Notes: generated from the letters alone by a model not told the origin. A DNA stretch of 53,560 nt from Candidatus Faecalibacterium intestinigallinarum (GCA_019113345.1 DXHQ01000048.1:1-53560); one strand, 5' to 3'; counted from the first letter of the stretch, positions 28,232 to 36,577 are shown. A program made the numbers and translations.

Positions 28232-28399
28232 TCACTTCTTCTGATAGCTCTGGCAGAAGTGAGGGGTCTCCACCTGCTGGGCAGCGCAGCTGCCGGACGC
28301 GCAGTGCTCGGTCACCTTGATCTGAGGCAGGTTGCACTTGCAGCAGTCGACGTTGTAGCGGCACTCGCTGACGTCGCAGATGACGCCTTTGTTCTCCAT
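28232..28399 (-). CDS. DUF1540 cysteine-rich small protein
   Basis: A 55-aa cysteine-rich protein of the DUF1540 family, common in Clostridia. It has ten cysteines in the family arrangement (CDVSEC, DCCKCN, HCASGSC and a final FCQSY), which suggests metal binding, probably zinc. AGAGAGGTG precedes the ATG at 28399; the longer frame lacks a site. Function unknown. It may be cotranscribed with the DUF1624 gene upstream. Confidence 0.85.
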   Translation of the reverse strand: MENKGVICDVSECRYNVDCCKCNLPQIKVTEHCASGSCAAQQVETPHFCQSYQKK

Positions 28400-28468
28400 C
28401 TTTATCACCTCTCTTTGCAGGCAGTATGCCCGCGGGAGAGGTTTTTTATACCGGCGGGGCAAGCCATT

Positions 28469-29248
28469 TTATCCCAGCTGCCGGGCCAGGAGGCTCAGCG
28501 CCGTCAGCGCGCCGTAGAGCGCCGGCTGATGCAGCAGGTAGAGCAGCAGCGAGTGCCGGCCCATCCAGCCCAGCGGCGGGCAGACCGAGCGGCGCAGCGG
28601 CTCCATCCGTTCCCGCCCGGTCAGCTTCTGCAGAAAGTAGCCCGCCCCATACAAAAACAGCCAGGGGAAGAGCGAGAAATAATCGGTGGAATAAAACCCC
28701 GGGCCCGGAAAGCCCAGAAAGGTCATCACAAAATCCCGGTAGAGTGCGCCGGGCAGCTCGGCGATGACCCACCCGCCAAAGCCGAGGTAACCGCTGTTGA
28801 TCTCCCGCGTCACGATAAACAGCAGCGCGCAGCCCAACAAGCCGGCCCAGGCCGGCAGCTTTTCCAGCGCCGGGCGCAGCAGCCCGGTCAGCACCATGGC
28901 CGCGCCCAGAAAGGTCAGCACCCCGAACAGGACAAGATCGGCCGGCATGAACAGCGCGGTCACCGCCGTGACCAGCGCTCCGGCGGCGAACACGACCAGA
29001 CCCCGCCGGATGGGATGATGTCCCAGCCGCAGGCAGAACCCCGACAGCAGGATAAAGCACCAGCTGGTGGCCTGCTGCCACAAAAAGCCCGGCATCCCGC
29101 CGTACCAGGGCGCATACACCCCGAACAGATAGACCAGATCCCACATGGCGTGGTAGCCCATCATGCTGACAAGGGCCAGCCCGCGCATTTCGTCCAGCAG
29201 CGGGTAGCGGGGCGCGGGACTGTGTGTTTCGGCCATAGATGACTGCAT
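28469..29248 (-). CDS. DUF1624 / heparan-alpha-glucosaminide acetyltransferase-like membrane protein
   Basis: A 259-aa membrane protein with about eight helices, of the DUF1624 family related to the acyltransferase domain of HGSNAT and YeiB. The start region LLDEMRGLALVSMMGYHAMWDLVY shows the family's Asp-x-x-Arg-Gly and membrane histidine. The end WMGRHSLLLYLLHQPALYG carries the second conserved histidine pattern. A GGGGGGAA site precedes the ATG at 29248. It may acylate a cell-surface sugar, but no partner genes point to a substrate. Confidence 0.85.
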   Translation of the reverse strand: MQSSMAETHSPAPRYPLLDEMRGLALVSMMGYHAMWDLVYLFGVYAPWYGGMPGFLWQQATSWCFILLSGFCLRLGHHPIRRGLVVFAAGALVTAVTALFMPADLVLFGVLTFLGAAMVLTGLLRPALEKLPAWAGLLGCALLFIVTREINSGYLGFGGWVIAELPGALYRDFVMTFLGFPGPGFYSTDYFSLFPWLFLYGAGYFLQKLTGRERMEPLRRSVCPPLGWMGRHSLLLYLLHQPALYGALTALSLLARQLG

Positions 29249-29293
29249 AGATTGCTTCCCCCCTCGTTTGGTCAACCGGTTTCTGACAGCTCC

Positions 29294-29322
29294 AATATAA
29301 ACCTGACACGCCGTCAGCACAA
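29294..29322 (-). promoter_or_regulatory. DUF1624 promoter
   Basis: On the minus strand TTGTGC (29317-29322), a 17-base spacer and TATATT (29294-29299) lie about 45 bases before the ATG. Confidence 0.65.
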
Positions 29323-29390
29323 GCGAAAAATTCGTGAAATTTTTTGAGATAATTCATTTGCAAAACTTTTGGTTGTTTTACGGTTTTGTA

Positions 29391-29419
29391 TTGACAACTT
29401 ATCCAGGGTGCGATACCAT
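29391..29419 (+). promoter_or_regulatory. Promoter of the Y-family polymerase gene
   Basis: TTGACA (29391-29396), 17 bases and TACCAT (29414-29419). I see no CGAAC-type LexA box near it, so SOS control is not evident. Confidence 0.65.
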
Positions 29420-29458
29420 AGAGAAGAAGAGACTGCGTCCAACACGGAGGTGATCCAG

Positions 29459-30937
29459 ATGGCAGCTCCCCGCACCTATTTCGCCATTGACCTGAAGAGC
29501 TACTACGCCTCGGCGGAGTGCGCCGCCCGGGGCCTCGACCCTCTGACCACCAACCTGGTGGTGGCCGACCTCACCCGCACCGAAAAGACCATCTGCCTGG
29601 CGGTCTCCCCTTCCCTCAAGGCGCTGGGCATCCCGGGACGGGCACGCCTGTTCGAGGTGGTGCAGAAAGTCGGGCAGGCCAACGCCGGCCGGCTGCGGCA
29701 GGCCGTCCGCAGCCGTCAGGCGGTGCGCCGGGAGGGAAAGTGGGCCCTCAGGGAAGCCTCCTGCGACGCCAGAGAGCTTGCCGCCGACCCGGCGCGGGAG
29801 ATCGGCTATCTGGTGGCTCCGCCCCGGATGGCCTACTATGAGCAGGTGTCCCGCCAGATCTACGGCATCTATTTAAGGTATATCGCGCCCGAGGACATGG
29901 TGGTCTACTCCATCGACGAGGTCTTTATCGACGCGACGGCCTACCTCGAGCTCTACAGGACCACCGCCCACGACCTGGCCCGGACCATCATCCGGGAGGT
30001 GCTGGCCGCCACCGGCATCACCGCCACCGCCGGCATCGGCTCCAACCTCTACCTCGCCAAGCTTGCGATGGACATCACCGCCAAGCACGCCGCCCCTGAC
30101 AAGGACGGCGTCCGCATCGCCGAGCTGGACGAAACATCCTTCCGTTTGCAGCTGTGGGACCACAGGCCCCTGACCGATTTCTGGCAGGTAGGCCCCGGCA
30201 CGGCCCGCCGGCTGGAAAAGCACGGCATCCGCACCATGGGCGAACTGGCCCGCACCAGCCTCTACGATCAGGAGCTGTTCTACCGGGAGTTTGGGGTGAA
30301 CGCCGAGATCCTGATCGACCACGCCTGGGGCATCGAGCCCTGCGGCATGAAGGAGATCGCCGCTTACCGGCCGGAGACAAACAGCATCAGCGAGGGACAG
30401 GTCCTCTCTTGCCCCTACAGCTGGGAAAAGGCGCGCATTATCGTACAGGAAATGGCAGACAGTCTGGTCTGGCAGCTGGCCGGCAAGGGTCTTGTCACCG
30501 ACGGCGTGGTGCTGGACATCGGCTACGACCGCGAAAACTGCGACAAGGGCGGCTACCGCGGCCCGGTCCATATCGACCGGTACGGCCGCCGCCTGCCCAA
30601 ACCCGCCCACGGCTCTACCCGGCTGGCGGTCCCCACCAGCCTCGGCAGCCAGATCGGCGAGGCGGCCCTCGCCCTTTACGACCGCATCGCCGACCGCAGC
30701 CTGACCGTCCGCCGCCTGAACCTTGCCGCCATCCGGGTGGAGCGGGACTGCGGCTTTGTGCAGGCCGACCTTTTCACCGACACCGCGCGGCTGGAAAAAG
30801 AAAAGAGCCTGCAGCAGGCCATGCTTGCCCTGCGAAAAAAGTACGGGAAAAACGCCGTCCTGAAAGGGACCAACTACCTCGAAGGGGCCACCATGCGCCA
30901 GCGCAACGGCCTGATCGGCGGGCACAAAGCCGAATGA
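29459..30937 (+). CDS. Y-family DNA polymerase (UvrX/UmuC-like)
   Basis: A 492-aa translesion DNA polymerase of the UvrX/YqjW type found on Firmicutes chromosomes and phages. The first catalytic motif is YFAIDLKSYYASAE (Asp11), and the second is YSIDEVFID near residue 150 with the two acidic residues. The helix-hairpin-helix region VGPGTARRLEKHGIRTMGEL is near 245, and the little-finger domain follows. GGAGGTGATCC precedes the ATG. The next gene is a YolD-like protein, a conserved pairing. No beta-clamp motif was clearly located. Confidence 0.93.
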   Translation: MAAPRTYFAIDLKSYYASAECAARGLDPLTTNLVVADLTRTEKTICLAVSPSLKALGIPGRARLFEVVQKVGQANAGRLRQAVRSRQAVRREGKWALREASCDARELAADPAREIGYLVAPPRMAYYEQVSRQIYGIYLRYIAPEDMVVYSIDEVFIDATAYLELYRTTAHDLARTIIREVLAATGITATAGIGSNLYLAKLAMDITAKHAAPDKDGVRIAELDETSFRLQLWDHRPLTDFWQVGPGTARRLEKHGIRTMGELARTSLYDQELFYREFGVNAEILIDHAWGIEPCGMKEIAAYRPETNSISEGQVLSCPYSWEKARIIVQEMADSLVWQLAGKGLVTDGVVLDIGYDRENCDKGGYRGPVHIDRYGRRLPKPAHGSTRLAVPTSLGSQIGEAALALYDRIADRSLTVRRLNLAAIRVERDCGFVQADLFTDTARLEKEKSLQQAMLALRKKYGKNAVLKGTNYLEGATMRQRNGLIGGHKAE

Positions 30938-30951
30938 CAGGAGGCATCGCC

Positions 30952-31215
30952 ATGAGCCAGAACACACCCGAAAGCCGCGCCGCTTGGGGAAAATACGGCG
31001 ACATCCTCACCCTCGAGCGGCCCGCGCCGCCGGCCCGACATCCCCGGATGCCGGCGGCCAGCCGGGCCAAGCTGTTCAGCCCCTTTGCGGCGCTGCGCGG
31101 CTTTGACGACGAGCTGTCGGCCGAGAGCGCGCAGCACCGCCTGCGGGTGGAAGCCCCCGCCGGGGCGGAAAGGGATTTGTCCCCCGAAGAAGAGTGTGGT
31201 ATACTGTCAGGGTAA
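30952..31215 (+). CDS. YolD-like protein paired with Y-family polymerase
   Basis: An 87-aa protein resembling the YolD-like family usually encoded next to UvrX-type polymerases and thought to modulate them as UmuD does. The recognisable core is KYGDILTLERP followed by MPAASRAKLFSPFAALRGFD (residues about 20-57). An AGGAGG site favours the ATG at 30952; an earlier in-frame ATG at 30934 overlaps the polymerase stop. The last 13 codons contain the promoter of the next gene. Confidence 0.8.
   Translation: MSQNTPESRAAWGKYGDILTLERPAPPARHPRMPAASRAKLFSPFAALRGFDDELSAESAQHRLRVEAPAGAERDLSPEEECGILSG
31177..31205 (+). promoter_or_regulatory. Promoter of the two-component genes, inside the YolD-like gene
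   Basis: TTGTCC (31177-31182), a 17-base spacer and TATACT (31200-31205) lie 22 bases before the regulator start and overlap the end of the preceding coding region. Confidence 0.75.
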
Positions 31216-31227
31216 GGGGGAAGGAGT

Positions 31228-31926
31228 ATGTATCTCAAAGCTGCCATCTGCGACGACTCGGCCGCCGACCGCGGCTATCTGTCGGGCCTTGTGGAAAAGT
31301 GGGCCGCCGGGGCGGGCCACGCCGTGAGCCTGGCCGCCTTTGATTCGGCCGAGCGCTTTCTGTTTGCGTACGCCGAAAAGAACGACTACGACCTGCTCCT
31401 GCTCGACATCGAGATGGGCGCGATGGACGGCGTCACCATGGCAAAGCGCCTGCGGGCCGAGAACGACTCGGTGCAGATCGTGTTCATCACCGGCTACGGC
31501 GACTACATCGCCGAGGGCTATGAGGTGGCCGCCCTGAACTATCTGATGAAGCCGGTCAGGGAAGAAAAGCTCTTTGCGGTGCTGGACCGCGCCGCCGAAA
31601 AGATCGCCAAAAACGAAAAGATCCTCTATTTCGAGACGGGCGGCGAGATGGTGCGGGTGCCGGTCTACCAGATCCGCTACGCCGAGGTCATGGGCAACTA
31701 TGTGACCCTCCACGCCCAGAGCGAGCTGACCGTCAAGATGACCCTCGGCGAGCTGGAGCAGCAGCTGGACGAGCGCTTTTACCGGGTGGGGCGGTCGGCG
31801 GTGGTCAACCTGACCCAGATCGCCCGGGTGACCAAAAGCGAGATACGCCTTGTGGACGGCGCGTCCATCCATCTGCCGCGGGGCGCCTACGAGGGCGTCA
31901 ACCGCGCCATCATCCATATGAGGTAA
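31228..31926 (+). CDS. LytTR-family response regulator
   Basis: A 232-aa AgrA/ComE-type response regulator. The receiver domain has the acidic pair D9-D10, the phosphorylated D60 in LLLLDIEMGAMDG and the lysine of MKPVRE near 112. The LytTR DNA-binding domain covers about 135-232 and includes EVMGNYVTLHA and FYRVGRSAVVNLTQI. GGGGGAAGGAG precedes the ATG. The kinase gene follows after six bases. A two-repeat LytTR-type operator lies in front of the exporter genes 0.7 kb downstream, the most likely target. Confidence 0.94.
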   Translation: MYLKAAICDDSAADRGYLSGLVEKWAAGAGHAVSLAAFDSAERFLFAYAEKNDYDLLLLDIEMGAMDGVTMAKRLRAENDSVQIVFITGYGDYIAEGYEVAALNYLMKPVREEKLFAVLDRAAEKIAKNEKILYFETGGEMVRVPVYQIRYAEVMGNYVTLHAQSELTVKMTLGELEQQLDERFYRVGRSAVVNLTQIARVTKSEIRLVDGASIHLPRGAYEGVNRAIIHMR

Positions 31927-31932
31927 ACTGCC

Positions 31933-32595
31933 ATGGGACTGTTCTCCAAACTGATCGACAAGCAGCTGGCCGCCTACCAGCGGGAGCTGATCGAGACCCA
32001 CTACCGCGAGGTGGACAATATGTACCGGCAGATCCGCGGCTGGCGGCACGACTACCGCAACCACATCCAGACCATGAAGGCCTACGCCGCCGCCGGCGAC
32101 TGGGAGGCCATCAGACGCTACCTCGACCTGCTGGACGAGGACCTGACCACCGTCGACACCGTCATCAAGACCGGCAACGCCATGACCGACGCCATCCTCA
32201 ACTCCAAAATTTCGCTGGCCAGATCGAAGGGCATCCAGGTGACGGCCGACGCCCACATCCCGGTCAGGCTCAAGACCGGCGAGATCGACCTGTGCTGCAT
32301 CATCGGCAACCTGTTCGACAACGCCATCGACGCCAGTATGCAGCTGCCCGAATCCCAGCGGCTGATCCGCGTCTACATGGACATGAAGAACACCCAGCTC
32401 TACATCTCCTTTACCAATTTTACCGCCGGCAAAAAGATGCAGAAGGTGGGCGGCCTCTTCCGCACCACCAAGGGGGAGGGCCACGGCTTTGGGCTGGTGC
32501 GGATCGACGCCATCGTCGAGCGGCTGGACGGCTACATTAGCCGCAACAGCGAGGACGGGGCTTTCACCACCGAAATCCTGCTGCCGCAAATCTGA
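31933..32595 (+). CDS. Soluble GHKL sensor histidine kinase
   Basis: A 220-aa kinase related to AgrC-type GHKL kinases. The phosphoacceptor is H39 in GWRHDYRNHIQ, the N box is NLFDNAIDAS near residue 126, and the G box is GHGFGLVRI near 182. The usual multi-helix membrane sensor of about 200 residues is missing: the protein begins with a polar coiled-coil-like segment, so it is cytosolic. It is not a degraded gene, as the catalytic core is whole. It must receive its signal from inside the cell or from a membrane partner, perhaps the exporter encoded next. Confidence 0.92.
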   Translation: MGLFSKLIDKQLAAYQRELIETHYREVDNMYRQIRGWRHDYRNHIQTMKAYAAAGDWEAIRRYLDLLDEDLTTVDTVIKTGNAMTDAILNSKISLARSKGIQVTADAHIPVRLKTGEIDLCCIIGNLFDNAIDASMQLPESQRLIRVYMDMKNTQLYISFTNFTAGKKMQKVGGLFRTTKGEGHGFGLVRIDAIVERLDGYISRNSEDGAFTTEILLPQI

Positions 32596-32604
32596 CTCTG
32601 ACCT

Positions 32605-32634
32605 GCAGTTCGTCCCCGCCAGATGACAATTCGT
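32605..32634 (+). promoter_or_regulatory. LytTR operator (two 9-bp repeats)
   Basis: GCAGTTCGT (32605-32613) and ACAATTCGT (32626-32634) are each one base from the LytTR consensus [TA][AC][CA]GTTN[AG][TG]. Their starts are 21 bases apart with a 12-base spacer, the spacing known for AgrA/ComE-type dimers bound on one helix face. The downstream repeat ends 32 bases before the -10 of the exporter promoter. Confidence 0.75.
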
Positions 32635-32662
32635 CCCCGAAATGCGCCGGGGACGATTTTTT
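32631..32662 (+). terminator. Terminator of the two-component genes
   Basis: CGTCCCC (32632-32638) pairs with GGGGACG (32649-32655), extended by one pair on each side, and is followed by six Ts. It lies between the kinase stop and the exporter promoter and overlaps the second LytTR repeat. Confidence 0.8.
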
Positions 32663-32672
32663 GTGCTATACT
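32644..32672 (+). promoter_or_regulatory. Exporter operon promoter, activator type
   Basis: A good -10 TATACT (32667-32672) has no recognisable -35 at 17 bases (GCGCCG at 32644-32649). The pattern is typical of a promoter that needs an activator bound upstream, here the LytTR regulator. Confidence 0.65.
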
Positions 32673-32697
32673 ACCCCCGAAATGAGGTGAACCACAT

Positions 32698-34515
32698 ATG
32701 AAAACCAAACCAAAGTACAGCGTCTGGCAGAACGTCCGGTTCATGCTGGCGCTGGCCTGGCGCAAGGGCAAGGACGTGCTGGCCCTGTGCGTCCTCTTTG
32801 CGGCCCTTTCGCTGGGCATCAACCTGGCGCAGCTGTTCATCGCGCCGGTAGTTCTGGCGCAGGTGGAGGCCCACGCTCCCCTGCCCCGCCTGCTGGGGGC
32901 CATCGCCGGCTTTGCGCTGGCGCTCATCCTTCTCAACGGCCTGCTGGGCTACGTCGACCAGAACACCATGTTCGGCCGGGTGCGGCTGCGCATCTCCATC
33001 ATCAACGATCTGAACGAAAAAGCCTGCACTACCTCCTATCCCAACACCCGGGACCCCGAAGCGCTCAAACTCTTCGAGAAAGCCCAGGACGCCACCCGTT
33101 CCAACTCCCGCTCGGCCGAGCACGTCTGGACCACCCTGACCAGCCTTCTGCTCAACCTGGCCGGCTTTGCGGTCTATCTGGCTCTCCTTTCGGGGCTGAA
33201 CTTTGCGCTGATCGCGCTGGTGACCGCCACCACGGCGGCGGGTTTCTTTGTCAGCCGGCGGATCAACAGCTGGGGCTACCGCCACCGGGAAGAAGAATCC
33301 GCTTACCAGAAAAAGATCCACTACATCGCCCAAAAGACCGAGTCCATCCAGCTGGCGAAAGACATCCGCATCTTCGGTCTGCGCCCCTGGCTGTCCGACA
33401 TCTACGAGAGCACCCTCCGGCTGTATGACGCCTTCATCAACCGGCGGGAGCGGATCTACACCGGCGCCTGCGCGGTGGACGCGCTGCTCAGTCTGGCCCG
33501 CAACGGCATCGCCTACGCCTATCTCATCCGGCTGACCCTTGCCAATGGGCTGCCGGCCAGCCAGTTTCTGCTCTACTTTTCGGCCTTTACCGGCTTTTCC
33601 ACCTGGGTCACCGGCATTCTGCAGGAATGCTCCACCCTTTGCAAAGAGAGCCTCGACCTGTCCACCATCCAGGAATACCTGCATCTGCCCGAGCCCTTCC
33701 GCTTTGCGGACGGCGCGCCCATCCCCCCGGCGGACCGGTACGAGCTGCGGCTGGACCACGTCACCTTCCGCTACCCCGGCGCGGAAAAGCCCACCCTGCG
33801 GGACCTGAGCCTGACCATCCGCCCCGGCGAAAAGATCGCCGTCGTCGGCCTGAACGGCGCGGGCAAGACCACCCTGGTCAAGCTGCTCTGCGGCTTTTAC
33901 GACCCCGACGAGGGCCGGGTGCTTTTGAACGGCCAGGACATCCGGCAGTTTGACCGCCGGGCCTATTACCGGCTGTTCTCCACCGTCTTTCAGGAAACCT
34001 CCGAGCTGGACATCACCGTCGCCCAGACGGTGGCCCAAAGGGTGGACGGCATCGACATGGACAAGGTGAAAGCCTGCGTTGCCAAGGCGGGCCTTGCCGA
34101 AACGATCGCTTCCCTGCCCCAGGGCTATGACACCCACCTGGGCAAGCAGGTCTATCTGGACGGCGTGGAACTGTCGGGCGGGCAGACCCAGCGGCTGATG
34201 CTGGCCCGCGCCCTCTACAAGGACGGGGCCTTCCTGGTGCTGGACGAACCCACCGCCGCCCTCGACCCCATCGCCGAGAGCGACATCTACCAGAAATACA
34301 ACGAGATGACCGCGGGCAAATCCTCGGTCTTTATCAGTCACCGGCTGGCCTCCACCCGTTTTTGCGACCGCATCCTTTTTATCCAGGACGGCGGCATCGC
34401 CGAGGAGGGCACCCACGAGGAACTTTTGCAGAAGGGCGGCGCCTACGCCAAGCTGTTTGAAGTGCAGGCCCGCTATTACCAGGAAGGGAGGGATCTGGAT
34501 GACATCCAAATCTGA
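32698..34515 (+). CDS. ABC exporter half-transporter A
   Basis: A 605-aa fused membrane/ATPase half-transporter. Six membrane helices lie in about residues 25-310, with no N-terminal peptidase or other extra domain. The ATPase domain has Walker A GLNGAGKTT near 383, the Q-loop region FSTVFQETSELD near 432, the signature LSGGQTQRL near 491 and LVLDEPTAALDP near 513. GAGGTG precedes the ATG. The next gene overlaps by 17 bases, so the two products probably form a heterodimer. Peptide or drug export is likely; the cargo is not encoded visibly nearby. Confidence 0.92.
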   Translation: MKTKPKYSVWQNVRFMLALAWRKGKDVLALCVLFAALSLGINLAQLFIAPVVLAQVEAHAPLPRLLGAIAGFALALILLNGLLGYVDQNTMFGRVRLRISIINDLNEKACTTSYPNTRDPEALKLFEKAQDATRSNSRSAEHVWTTLTSLLLNLAGFAVYLALLSGLNFALIALVTATTAAGFFVSRRINSWGYRHREEESAYQKKIHYIAQKTESIQLAKDIRIFGLRPWLSDIYESTLRLYDAFINRRERIYTGACAVDALLSLARNGIAYAYLIRLTLANGLPASQFLLYFSAFTGFSTWVTGILQECSTLCKESLDLSTIQEYLHLPEPFRFADGAPIPPADRYELRLDHVTFRYPGAEKPTLRDLSLTIRPGEKIAVVGLNGAGKTTLVKLLCGFYDPDEGRVLLNGQDIRQFDRRAYYRLFSTVFQETSELDITVAQTVAQRVDGIDMDKVKACVAKAGLAETIASLPQGYDTHLGKQVYLDGVELSGGQTQRLMLARALYKDGAFLVLDEPTAALDPIAESDIYQKYNEMTAGKSSVFISHRLASTRFCDRILFIQDGGIAEEGTHEELLQKGGAYAKLFEVQARYYQEGRDLDDIQI

Positions 34516-36394
34516 CAAGATCACCCTGCGCGAAACGCTGCAGATCCATGGACGCGCGCTGAAGGATATCCGCCGTTACTGCCCCGGGGCCTTTGCGGCC
34601 AGCGTCCTGTATGGAATCGCCGCCGCCCTCAGCCCCTATGTGACGGTCTACCTGTCGGCCCGGATCATCAACGAGCTGGCCGGGGCGCGCCGCCTCGAGG
34701 TACTGGGGCCGCTGACCATGCTGGCCGTTGCCAGCGGCGCCCTGCTGACCTTTGTGACCGGCGCGCTGCTGCGCTGGAAAACGGCCAAGGAGCATACCTT
34801 TTTGGAGCGGAAGAACCGTGTCTTTGCCGACAAGATGCTCTCGATTGACTTTGCCGACATCGACAAGGCCGAGACCCATGACCTGCGCTCCCAGATCGCC
34901 CAGAGCGAAAACTGGGCCGGGTTTGGCTTTTACCGCTTTTGGGATCAGTTTGAAAAAGTGGCGCAGGGGCTGGCCGGCATTTTGGGCGCAGCTGTCCTGA
35001 CTGTCAGCCTCTTTACCCTGCCGGTGCCCGCCTCTGCCGGGGCTTTCACCGTCCTGAACCGCCCCGCCTTCATCGCCCTGCTGGCGCTGGCCCTGGCCTT
35101 TACCGCCGCCCTCGGCCCTTTGTGCAACAACCGCGCCATGGACCATCTGGCCCGCTGCGCAGAGAATTCCCGTTTTTGCAACCGGGTGTTTCATGGTTTC
35201 GGCTTTCTGGCCGACGACAAGGGACGGGGCATGGATATCCGTATGTACGGCCAGCAGAAGATTGCCCGTTCCTACATGGAGAAAGAAAGCGTTTTCAACA
35301 ACAATTCCTCCTCGCTGGTCCGCGCCTGCCGCGGCCCCATCGGCATCTGGGCGGCGCTGGGTTCCTGCGCCAGCGCCATCCTCACCGGACTTGTCTACCT
35401 CTTTGTCTGCGTCAAGGCGTGGGCCGGGGCCTTCGGGGTCGGCTCGGTCACCCAGTACGTCGGCGCGGTCAGCGCGCTGGCCAACAATATGGGCGTGCTG
35501 ATCGAGGCGGTGGGCACCCTCAAGAGCAACGTCCCCTTCATGCGGGACATCTACCAGTTCCTCGATATCCCGAATCAGATGTACCAGGGCAGCCTGACCA
35601 CCGAAAAGCGTTCCGACCGCCAGTATGAGATCGAATTTCGGGACGTCTCCTTCCGCTACCCCGGCAGCAGCACCTGGGCGCTGCGGCACGTGAACATCAA
35701 GTTCCGCATCGGCCGCCGGCTGGCGGTGGTGGGCGAAAACGGCTCGGGCAAGACCACCTTCATCAAGCTGCTCTGCCGCCTCTACGACCCGCAGGAGGGC
35801 CACATCCTCTTAAACGGCATCGACATCCGCAAGTACAACTACCGCGACTATATGGACCTGTTCTCGGTGGTGTTCCAGGATTTCCAGCTGCTGGCCCAGC
35901 CCCTGGGCGCCAACGTGGCCGGCGCGCAGGACTATGACCGCGCCCGCGCCCAACAGGCCCTGACCGACGCCGGCTTTGGGGATCGGCTTGCCGCCATGCC
36001 CGCCGGCCTCGACACCATGCTGTACAAGGAGTTCGCCGAGGACGGGGTGGACGTCTCGGGCGGCGAGGCGCAGAAGATTGCCATCGCCCGGGCCCTGTAC
36101 AAAAACGCGCCCTTCATCATCCTGGACGAGCCGACGGCCGCCCTCGACCCCATCGCCGAGGCCGAAATCTACGCCAGGTTCAACGACATCGCCGGCGACA
36201 AGACCGCCGTCTACATCAGCCACCGGCTCTCCTCCTGCAAGTTCTGCGACGAGATCGCCGTCTTTGACCACGGTCAGGTGATCCAGAAAGGCAGCCACGA
36301 GCAGCTGCTCGCCGACGAGGGCGGCAAGTACGCCCAGCTCTGGCACGCCCAGGCCCAGTACTACACCGAACAGCCCTCCCCTGCCGGGATATAA
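34499..36394 (+). CDS. ABC exporter half-transporter B
   Basis: A 631-aa half-transporter, the partner of the preceding gene. The membrane part covers about residues 20-330, and an unusual polar loop containing ENSRFCNRVFHGFG lies near 225. The ATPase domain has Walker A GENGSGKTT near 411, signature VSGGEAQKIA near 518 and ILDEPTAALDP near 540. Both ATPase sites look intact, since the Walker B glutamates are present. The ATG at 34499 follows AGGAAGGGAGGG inside the end of the first gene, indicating coupling. A terminator follows after eight bases. Confidence 0.92.
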   Translation: MTSKSDKITLRETLQIHGRALKDIRRYCPGAFAASVLYGIAAALSPYVTVYLSARIINELAGARRLEVLGPLTMLAVASGALLTFVTGALLRWKTAKEHTFLERKNRVFADKMLSIDFADIDKAETHDLRSQIAQSENWAGFGFYRFWDQFEKVAQGLAGILGAAVLTVSLFTLPVPASAGAFTVLNRPAFIALLALALAFTAALGPLCNNRAMDHLARCAENSRFCNRVFHGFGFLADDKGRGMDIRMYGQQKIARSYMEKESVFNNNSSSLVRACRGPIGIWAALGSCASAILTGLVYLFVCVKAWAGAFGVGSVTQYVGAVSALANNMGVLIEAVGTLKSNVPFMRDIYQFLDIPNQMYQGSLTTEKRSDRQYEIEFRDVSFRYPGSSTWALRHVNIKFRIGRRLAVVGENGSGKTTFIKLLCRLYDPQEGHILLNGIDIRKYNYRDYMDLFSVVFQDFQLLAQPLGANVAGAQDYDRARAQQALTDAGFGDRLAAMPAGLDTMLYKEFAEDGVDVSGGEAQKIAIARALYKNAPFIILDEPTAALDPIAEAEIYARFNDIAGDKTAVYISHRLSSCKFCDEIAVFDHGQVIQKGSHEQLLADEGGKYAQLWHAQAQYYTEQPSPAGI

Positions 36395-36401
36395 AATAAC
36401 A

Positions 36402-36441
36402 AAATCCGAACCTCTTCTTTCGGGAAAAGGTTCGGATTTAT
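36402..36441. terminator. Bidirectional terminator between exporter operon and tRNA-Leu
   Basis: AAATCCGAACCT (36402-36413) pairs perfectly with AGGTTCGGATTT (36428-36439). It lies past the second exporter gene and also just downstream of the leftward tRNA-Leu. Confidence 0.75.
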
Positions 36442-36449
36442 GTTTGCAG

Positions 36450-36533
36450 TGCCGCCGACGGGGGTCGAACCCGTACTCTGTCTCCAGAAAGGGATTTTAA
36501 GTCCCTCGTGTCTGCCAATTTCACCACAGCGGC
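36450..36533 (-). tRNA. tRNA-Leu (TAA)
   Basis: On the minus strand the 84-base sequence folds as a class II tRNA. The acceptor is GCCGCTG/CGGCGGC with one G-U pair, the anticodon arm is GGGACTTAAAATCCC with anticodon TAA, a long variable arm is present and the T loop is TTCGACC. The discriminator is A, and CCA is not encoded. Confidence 0.95.
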
Positions 36534-36537
36534 CCGG

Positions 36538-36566
36538 CTGTCTGCCGCGCACAGCGCGGCAGACAG
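36538..36566 (-). other. Perfect 13-bp hairpin in the tRNA-Leu 5' leader
   Basis: CTGTCTGCCGCGC (36538-36550) and GCGCGGCAGACAG (36554-36566) form a perfect hairpin with a 3-base loop. It lies between the tRNA promoter and the mature 5' end, only four bases from the tRNA. No T-run follows, so it is not an ordinary terminator. Confidence 0.7.
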
Positions 36567-36577
36567 GAACAGATACT

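Noticed and set aside
30154-30951. Plus-strand frame upstream of the YolD-like start
   Set aside because: It is a shadow of the polymerase gene; only the part from 30952 is a real protein.
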